DNA from: a virus
Direction: 5' to 3' (one strand)
Length of the DNA: 41,044 nucleotides
Virus record (IMG/VR): IMGVR_UViG_3300026320_000015
Coordinates: 1-41,044 of that record
In this document: positions 36,834-41,044 of the stretch, in pieces
Position numbering within the stretch: the stretch's first letter is position 1
How the letters are laid out: the number at the start of each line of letters is the position of its first letter
Notes under the pieces: generated by a model
What the model was told of the DNA's origin: nothing
Seen by the model: only the letters and a program-made list of their open reading frames with translations
Database searches by the model: none
Made by a program: the position numbers and the translations under genes

Positions 36834-37188
36834 AAGAGAGAAAGAATTTACAGCAAAGGAACTGGCTGAGTCCGTAGGTAGGCCGGTATCAAAGATCCAT
36901 GGATGGACGAAGGCTGGTTTTCTTTCAAAGTTTTACGGAAGACGGAAATATCACAATTCTGCCGTGGGTGAAGTTCTTCTCATCGATTGCCTGGAACGTT
37001 TGGGAATCGATCTGAAGTGGTCGAAACTTGCCTATCATCCATTCCCGTTGGACGGCTTTGTCGTCGTTGGCCGCAACAAATCAGGCAGCCACTACTGCCA
37101 CACGATGGCATCTATCAGAAAGTCTGATCTCGACCATCTCAGCGAGGTCACCATGATCATAAATGTCAACAGGCTTCGCCGTGGCTAA
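36793..37188 (+). CDS. MerR-like winged HTH protein
   Basis: 131 residues from ATG 36793 (a GTG at 36787 is an alternative). After a basic start, EFTAKELAESVGRPVSKIHG and WTKAGFLSKFYGRRKYH form a MerR-like HTH and wing, then a small C-terminal domain (DGFVVVGRNKSGSHYCH). It may be a regulator or, as in some phages, a small terminase-like DNA binder. Lower GC than the portal. Overlaps the Mu F-like gene by 26 bases. Confidence 0.55.
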   Translation: MAKQIRAARHKVAEREKEFTAKELAESVGRPVSKIHGWTKAGFLSKFYGRRKYHNSAVGEVLLIDCLERLGIDLKWSKLAYHPFPLDGFVVVGRNKSGSHYCHTMASIRKSDLDHLSEVTMIINVNRLRRG

Positions 37189-38350
37189 GATTGTCCGCGC
37201 GGCCCGCCACTACCAGCAGCGAAACGACCCGCTTAGGCGCATCGCCGACCGGGCGATCCCCGGCGTCAAGCGTGACCTCCTGGCGTCGCTGAAGGGGCTG
37301 CGGGAACTCATCCCCTCAGACGTGGCCGACAAATATGCGCGCCACGCCGACTGGACCGGGTTGAAGGACGCCGTCGACTGGCATCATTTCAGGGAATCTC
37401 TGAAGGGCGTGTTCGGGCAGATAGGCAAGGCGCGCGAGGCGGGGGCGCAGCACGGTGCAACACAGATCAATACGGCGTTTGCTCAGCGACGCCGTGCCGT
37501 CCGCTACCGTAAAGGCGAGCTAGCCCTAACATGGTATTGGGATTATGCGACTGATCCGCCTTTGCTGAAGTGCATCGATGATCCTTCCAAGTTGTTCAGC
37601 AAAGTCATTGAGAGAACTGAAGAGTTCAAGAAGGATGCCAACGACCAGTATGCCTTCGACCTCTACAGTCAGGAAGTCCAAGACGAGCTGCGCGCCGCCC
37701 AGGATGCCCTCATCGTCGGGCTGGAGCAGGATGTCCGCGATTCTATCGACGCCATCATCATGGATGCGGCACAGCAGGGACTAGGACCGGAGGAGATCGT
37801 CGACAGCATCCGCGACCTGATCGGGCTCACCGACAGGCAGGTTGCTGCCGTCGGCAACTACCGGTCCATGCTGGAGAACCTCGACCCTGGCGCGCTGGAC
37901 CGGCAATTGCGCAATGTCCTTGAGGACGACGTTGTCCAGCAGGCCATCGACGACCAGACTGATTTGGCCGCGGCGTACATCGACAAGATGACGGACGACT
38001 ATGTTGACAACTACCTGGATTATCGGGCCGAGACGATCGCTCAAAGCGAGGTGACTCGCGCGGTGAACGCAGGCCTCCAAGATTCTTACTCGCAGGCGAT
38101 CGATCGAGGAGTGTTCCCGTCCGAGGCGGTGCGGCAGTTCTGGCGCATCAATCCTGACGCTTGCGAGATATGCCAATCGATCCCGGACATGAATCCGGAC
38201 GGCGTTGCCATGGACGAGGCGTTCGACAGCATCGACGGGCCGCAGGACGCGCCGCCTGACCCACATCCGCACTGCTTTTGCAGCCTTGAAATTGTGACGG
38301 ACCTGGATATGGTCTCCGCCGACAGTGTTGACGATGGGGAAGCGGCATAA
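37163..38350 (+). CDS. Mu F-like minor head protein
   Basis: 395 residues. Long helical N-terminal part and then the head-morphogenesis region AETIAQSEVTRAVNAGLQDS, with CEICQS and PPDPHPHCFCSLE near the C-terminus, the CxxC...HxxCxC set found in Mu F/SPP1 gp7-type minor head proteins. These bind the portal and are needed for head assembly and DNA release. It normally follows the portal at once; here four accessory genes separate the two. The start ATG at 37163 overlaps the HTH gene. Confidence 0.82.
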   Translation: MSTGFAVAKIVRAARHYQQRNDPLRRIADRAIPGVKRDLLASLKGLRELIPSDVADKYARHADWTGLKDAVDWHHFRESLKGVFGQIGKAREAGAQHGATQINTAFAQRRRAVRYRKGELALTWYWDYATDPPLLKCIDDPSKLFSKVIERTEEFKKDANDQYAFDLYSQEVQDELRAAQDALIVGLEQDVRDSIDAIIMDAAQQGLGPEEIVDSIRDLIGLTDRQVAAVGNYRSMLENLDPGALDRQLRNVLEDDVVQQAIDDQTDLAAAYIDKMTDDYVDNYLDYRAETIAQSEVTRAVNAGLQDSYSQAIDRGVFPSEAVRQFWRINPDACEICQSIPDMNPDGVAMDEAFDSIDGPQDAPPDPHPHCFCSLEIVTDLDMVSADSVDDGEAA

Positions 38351-38416
38351 TAGCGGTCATCCATGGTCAAATGGAATCTAGACGCCTCACCGCTTACGTC
38401 CCGTAGGGAGGCAAAC

Positions 38417-39487
38417 ATGAGAATCATAGCCATCTTACTAGCCCTGTGGTCAGGGTGCGCAATAGCGGCAGAACTACCGCGGCCAAAGCCAGCGCCACCA
38501 GCTAAGCCGGCGGCCGCGCCTATGGTTGGTGGCCCGGTAGACGGCCTCGGGAGGGCCGGCATTGCGTTGTTCAATCAAGGTAAGGATGTGTTTAGTCGGG
38601 TTTTCACGCCAGAGACTGGACTGGGTCCGTTATTCAACAATGTCGGTTGCGCGGCATGTCACGAGGTTCCCGTAGTAGGCGGGTCAGGTGGTTTCAACGA
38701 AGACGATGTGGATGTCGAGCGCCACGCCGCCGCCGACGATCAACCGTCCTGTAACGAGTTGACCACGTTTGGTGGTCCTGTTTTCAGGGAGCAAGCAGTA
38801 CCGGGCGCAATAGTTCCCTCAATCCCCGGCAACGCAGGTGTGCGTATTGGCCTGCGCTCGACACCTGCCCTGTTTTCGTCCGGTTCAATTGACGCGGTTT
38901 CCGAGGAAACCATCAGCGACAACGCTAGGCGCAACAATGGCGGACGCGCCGCGAAGCTACCGAACGGTAAGATCGGAAAATTTGGACGCAAGGCGACTGA
39001 CCCGGATTTGGCTGGTTTCGTGCGTGGAGCATTCGCGACGGAACAGGGTATAGATTCCCCCAGCGAGATCAGCGAGACTGACCTTTTGCTGGCCACGTTT
39101 TTCATCGCCAATCTCGCGCCACCTGACGCGCAGGCAGATGCACAAGGGTCCAAAGTCTTTCACGATATAGGGTGCGCCAGCTGTCACATCCCCAGTCTTC
39201 CGACCGAGAAGGGGAAACATGCGTTCTTGTATTCCGACCTTCTGTTGCACGATATGGGGCCCGGCCTAGCTGATCTATGCAAGGGAGTGGCGGCGACCAA
39301 AGAGTTCCGCACCGAACCTTTGATGGGGCTGAGGTTTCGGTCCAGGTTCCTCCACGACGGGCGTGCAGAGCGTCTTTCCGCCGCGATCACGAGCCACGGA
39401 GGTCAGGGTCAAGCGGCGGCAGACAAGTTTGTGCGGTTGAATGAGCGGGATCGTAACGCTTTGATGAAATTCCTAAGCGGCCTCTAG
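38417..39487 (+). CDS. Exported di-heme cytochrome c, DHOR family
   Basis: 356 residues from ATG 38417, chosen for the GGGAGG site 6 bases upstream; an ATG 54 bases earlier is not needed. Signal peptide MRIIAILLALWSGCAIAA, a Pro-rich linker, then GLGPLFNNVGCAACHEVP with the first heme site C78-A-A-C81-H82 and GCASCHIPS with the second, C253-A-S-C256-H257. FLHDGRAERLSAAITSHGGQ (311-330) matches the C-terminal hallmark of di-heme oxidoreductase-like proteins. It needs a host with c-type cytochrome maturation and would act in the periplasm. A phage-encoded copy is very unusual. Confidence 0.85.
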   Translation: MRIIAILLALWSGCAIAAELPRPKPAPPAKPAAAPMVGGPVDGLGRAGIALFNQGKDVFSRVFTPETGLGPLFNNVGCAACHEVPVVGGSGGFNEDDVDVERHAAADDQPSCNELTTFGGPVFREQAVPGAIVPSIPGNAGVRIGLRSTPALFSSGSIDAVSEETISDNARRNNGGRAAKLPNGKIGKFGRKATDPDLAGFVRGAFATEQGIDSPSEISETDLLLATFFIANLAPPDAQADAQGSKVFHDIGCASCHIPSLPTEKGKHAFLYSDLLLHDMGPGLADLCKGVAATKEFRTEPLMGLRFRSRFLHDGRAERLSAAITSHGGQGQAAADKFVRLNERDRNALMKFLSGL

Positions 39488-39516
39488 TGCGGTGAAACAG
39501 AAAAGGAGACCGCCAA

Positions 39517-39852
39517 ATGAGCAAAGAAGCTGACGACGCGGTTCTGGTCGCCCTCCAGCAGCACCACGGCACGATCATCCTGAACAATCCGTCGAAGGCG
39601 CTGATCGCCGTCGGCAAGGAGAATACCGAGCTTCACGAGGAGATGGACCGCTGCCACCGGGAGTTGGACATCTACCGCAACGCGCTGACCGTCATCGCCT
39701 ACCTGTCGTGGGTCGAGGTCGGAAGTGTGGACAGTGCTTTCGGCAAATGTCAGACTCTGGCAAAGGCAGCGCTGTCGCAGCTTCAGATGGCTGGTTCAGA
39801 CTTGGCGCTGCTTAGGCAGACCACCCAGAGGAAAACCGATGTCGGAAACTAG
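39517..39852 (+). CDS. Hypothetical protein
   Basis: 111 residues with AAAAGGAGA upstream. Helical, with a central coiled coil-like ENTELHEEMDRCHRELDIYR and a second helix pair. No membrane segment and no recognised family. Its end overlaps the coiled-coil gene at 39839 by 14 bases. Confidence 0.6.
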   Translation: MSKEADDAVLVALQQHHGTIILNNPSKALIAVGKENTELHEEMDRCHRELDIYRNALTVIAYLSWVEVGSVDSAFGKCQTLAKAALSQLQMAGSDLALLRQTTQRKTDVGN

Positions 39853-40177
39853 CACCACCATCCAGACGCCGGCGCAAGATCTGAAGGACGCCGAGGCTGC
39901 GCTCACCCGCGCCGAGCAGGCCGAGACGCTGGCCCGTCAGGTCGTCCGGGAGAAACGCGTCAATGTCATGCGCGTCCAAGTCAAAGGCATGGGCAGCGCT
40001 ATCCAGGACGCCCACATCAACCTGACGCTGGCCAACCTGGAACTGTCCGACGCCGAGGCTAACGAGACGCGCGCTACGCAAAGAACAGCCAAGGCGCGGC
40101 AGAACGTTGACCATGCACAACGTGGGCACGTTGTCGCATTGCGGGAGTCGCGGACGATCAACGCGCAAGTGGCTTGA
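39839..40177 (+). CDS. Coiled-coil protein, scaffold-like in shape
   Basis: 112 residues from ATG 39839 with GAGG nearby. Nearly all coiled coil (DAEAALTRAEQAETLARQVV and LTLANLELSDAEANETRATQ). Small all-helical proteins in this position can be head scaffolds or accessory proteins, but there is no sequence evidence for either. Confidence 0.55.
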   Translation: MSETSTTIQTPAQDLKDAEAALTRAEQAETLARQVVREKRVNVMRVQVKGMGSAIQDAHINLTLANLELSDAEANETRATQRTAKARQNVDHAQRGHVVALRESRTINAQVA

Positions 40178-40178
40178 C

Positions 40179-40361
40179 ATGGCGAACGGTGGCGTCCTTC
40201 CGACTGAAGAGGGCACAGGTATTTTGATATTGCCTGAACCGATCTCCGATGGAGAAGTCGAGATTATCCTGGCCTTGGTCTCTCCAGATGTTCGTGATGA
40301 ACTTGAGAAAATCAGGAAGATGAAACGATGGGCATCGCCGCATACAGCAACGCCGAGATGA
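40179..40361 (+). CDS. Small hypothetical protein
   Basis: 60 residues from ATG 40179. It begins MANGGVLPTEEGTGILILPE and then has a helix (VEIILALVSPDVRDELEKIR). The longer frame from 40107 is a shadow. No family recognised. It overlaps the next gene by 34 bases. Confidence 0.5.
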   Translation: MANGGVLPTEEGTGILILPEPISDGEVEIILALVSPDVRDELEKIRKMKRWASPHTATPR

Positions 40362-40669
40362 GGCTGTACGACCGCCTCGGGCCTCTGGCCAAGGCGGCGA
40401 TTGGCAACGCGCACCGCATCCTGGACGTCGCGTTCTGCCTCAACCAGTTCCAGCGGGGACGGGAACCGATCGAGCGCGGTGGCGAGTTCTATCCGGCGCC
40501 CGCGTTCAACAGCCCGGATGGCGATGCCGAGTTCGCGCGCTGGATCGAGGACAAGGTGATCCGCAGGGACGCGAAGATGTCCCTAGACCAACTCACCTTG
40601 ACGCCGATGCGGACAGGTCCCGTGACGAAGCGCGCCATGCGTGCTAATGCTGTCCGCGGAGCCCGGTAG
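40328..40669 (+). CDS. Hypothetical phage protein
   Basis: 113 residues, MGIAAYSNAEMRLYDRLGPL onward. Helical with a basic C-terminus (KRAMRANAVRGAR). No cysteine cluster. No family recognised. Last gene before a short gap (40670-40711) that holds nothing recognisable. Confidence 0.55.
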   Translation: MGIAAYSNAEMRLYDRLGPLAKAAIGNAHRILDVAFCLNQFQRGREPIERGGEFYPAPAFNSPDGDAEFARWIEDKVIRRDAKMSLDQLTLTPMRTGPVTKRAMRANAVRGAR

Positions 40670-40711
40670 GGACGCCAGGATCAACCCTGAAGGGCCGCTG
40701 TAGCATCGCCA

Positions 40712-41035
40712 ATGACCCTCATCAGATTGATGGAAAGTACCTTATACAAATCGCCAGGGACTATCATCGTCAGCCGAGACGACGACGGCGTCCATCATTT
40801 CTCCAGTTCCGAACGTCCAGACCGCATCATCATCGACATCCACAATCTGAGCATCGGCTTCGGCTGGATGAACGTGAACAGCGTCCAGAAGACGATCACC
40901 TTCTCGCTAGACGGGGAAGTTTTGGTGTATCGTCGCATCGGCAAAGACCCCCACGGCTGGTGGGTCTGCGATCGGGTGCATGATGGCGATCAATTTCACG
41001 AAGGCGATAGAGCTTCAGGTAGTCCGCAAGCTTAA
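40712..41035 (+). CDS. Hypothetical protein at right edge
   Basis: 107 residues, beta-rich (TIIVSRDDDGVHHFSSSERP, IDIHNLSIGFGWMNVNS). No clear ribosome site. No family recognised. Its end overlaps a possible next gene beginning at 40983. Confidence 0.55.
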   Translation: MTLIRLMESTLYKSPGTIIVSRDDDGVHHFSSSERPDRIIIDIHNLSIGFGWMNVNSVQKTITFSLDGEVLVYRRIGKDPHGWWVCDRVHDGDQFHEGDRASGSPQA

Positions 41036-41044
41036 GTCCCACGC
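40983..41044 (+). CDS. Possible start of next gene, truncated by window edge
   Basis: Open frame from ATG 40983 to the window end, about 20 codons (MAINFTKAIELQVVRKLKSH). It overlaps the 40712 gene in another frame. Too little is visible to judge function; it is listed because the residues look like real coding and the operon style has overlaps. Confidence 0.35.
   Translation, partial: MAINFTKAIELQVVRKLKSH

Overview
The window looks like part of a tailed double-stranded DNA phage genome, or a prophage or metagenomic phage contig. It has high GC and is packed with short genes that mostly overlap by ATGA, GTGA or TGATG junctions. The hallmark genes are a large terminase, a DUF935 (Mu gp29-like) portal, a Mu F-like minor head protein, a Pam3-gp28-like holin, a RuvC-type resolvase and two SF2 helicases. 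Gene content and the style of the small zinc-ribbon and RMF-like proteins suggest an alphaproteobacterial host, perhaps Rhizobiales; this is inference. No integrase, tRNA, rRNA or CRISPR array was seen.

Layout. (1) About 1-6316, minus strand: DNA-metabolism genes, with an RMF-domain protein, a RuvC-like resolvase, an SNF2-type helicase overlapping a DNA methyltransferase, a free-standing OmpR-type winged helix and several tiny proteins. (2) About 6317-6918: a non-coding divergent control region with a candidate small RNA on the minus strand (about 6462-6542). (3) 6919-12202, plus strand: a second SF2 helicase; a lower-GC cassette with its own TTGACA box encoding a helix-turn-helix protein and a GHKL ATPase; and a gene apparently split by an HNH homing endonuclease. 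(4) 12331-18320: a pair of convergent operons of very small genes. Each is driven by a nearly identical promoter-leader of about 78 bp (12553-12631 plus, 18162-18237 minus), and the minus operon ends at a hairpin near 16830. Four genes here share one translation leader. (5) 18320-28828, plus strand: holin and small membrane proteins mixed with sugar genes. These are a FemAB/GNAT-type acyltransferase, a NeuB-type synthase, a CMP-sialate-type cytidylyltransferase, a LegC-like aminotransferase, a NeuC/LegG-type hydrolysing epimerase and a SAM methyltransferase, each separated by phage-type mini-genes. (6) 28848-41044: packaging and head genes (terminase 30740, portal 32712, Mu F-like 37163). Two accessory genes interrupt them: a B12-binding radical SAM enzyme (34840) and an exported di-heme cytochrome c of the DHOR family (38417).

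How the parts fit. The sugar genes cover four of the six usual steps from a UDP-amino sugar to a CMP-activated nonulosonic acid (legionaminic/sialic type), plus possible methylating and acylating enzymes. The likely job is to remodel a host or virion surface glycan during infection. The radical SAM enzyme could act in the same pathway. The DHOR cytochrome points to an effect on periplasmic redox metabolism and needs a Gram-negative host with cytochrome c maturation. The most novel aspects are this auxiliary gene set, the duplicated promoter-leader, the candidate small RNA and the two homing-endonuclease-like insertions.
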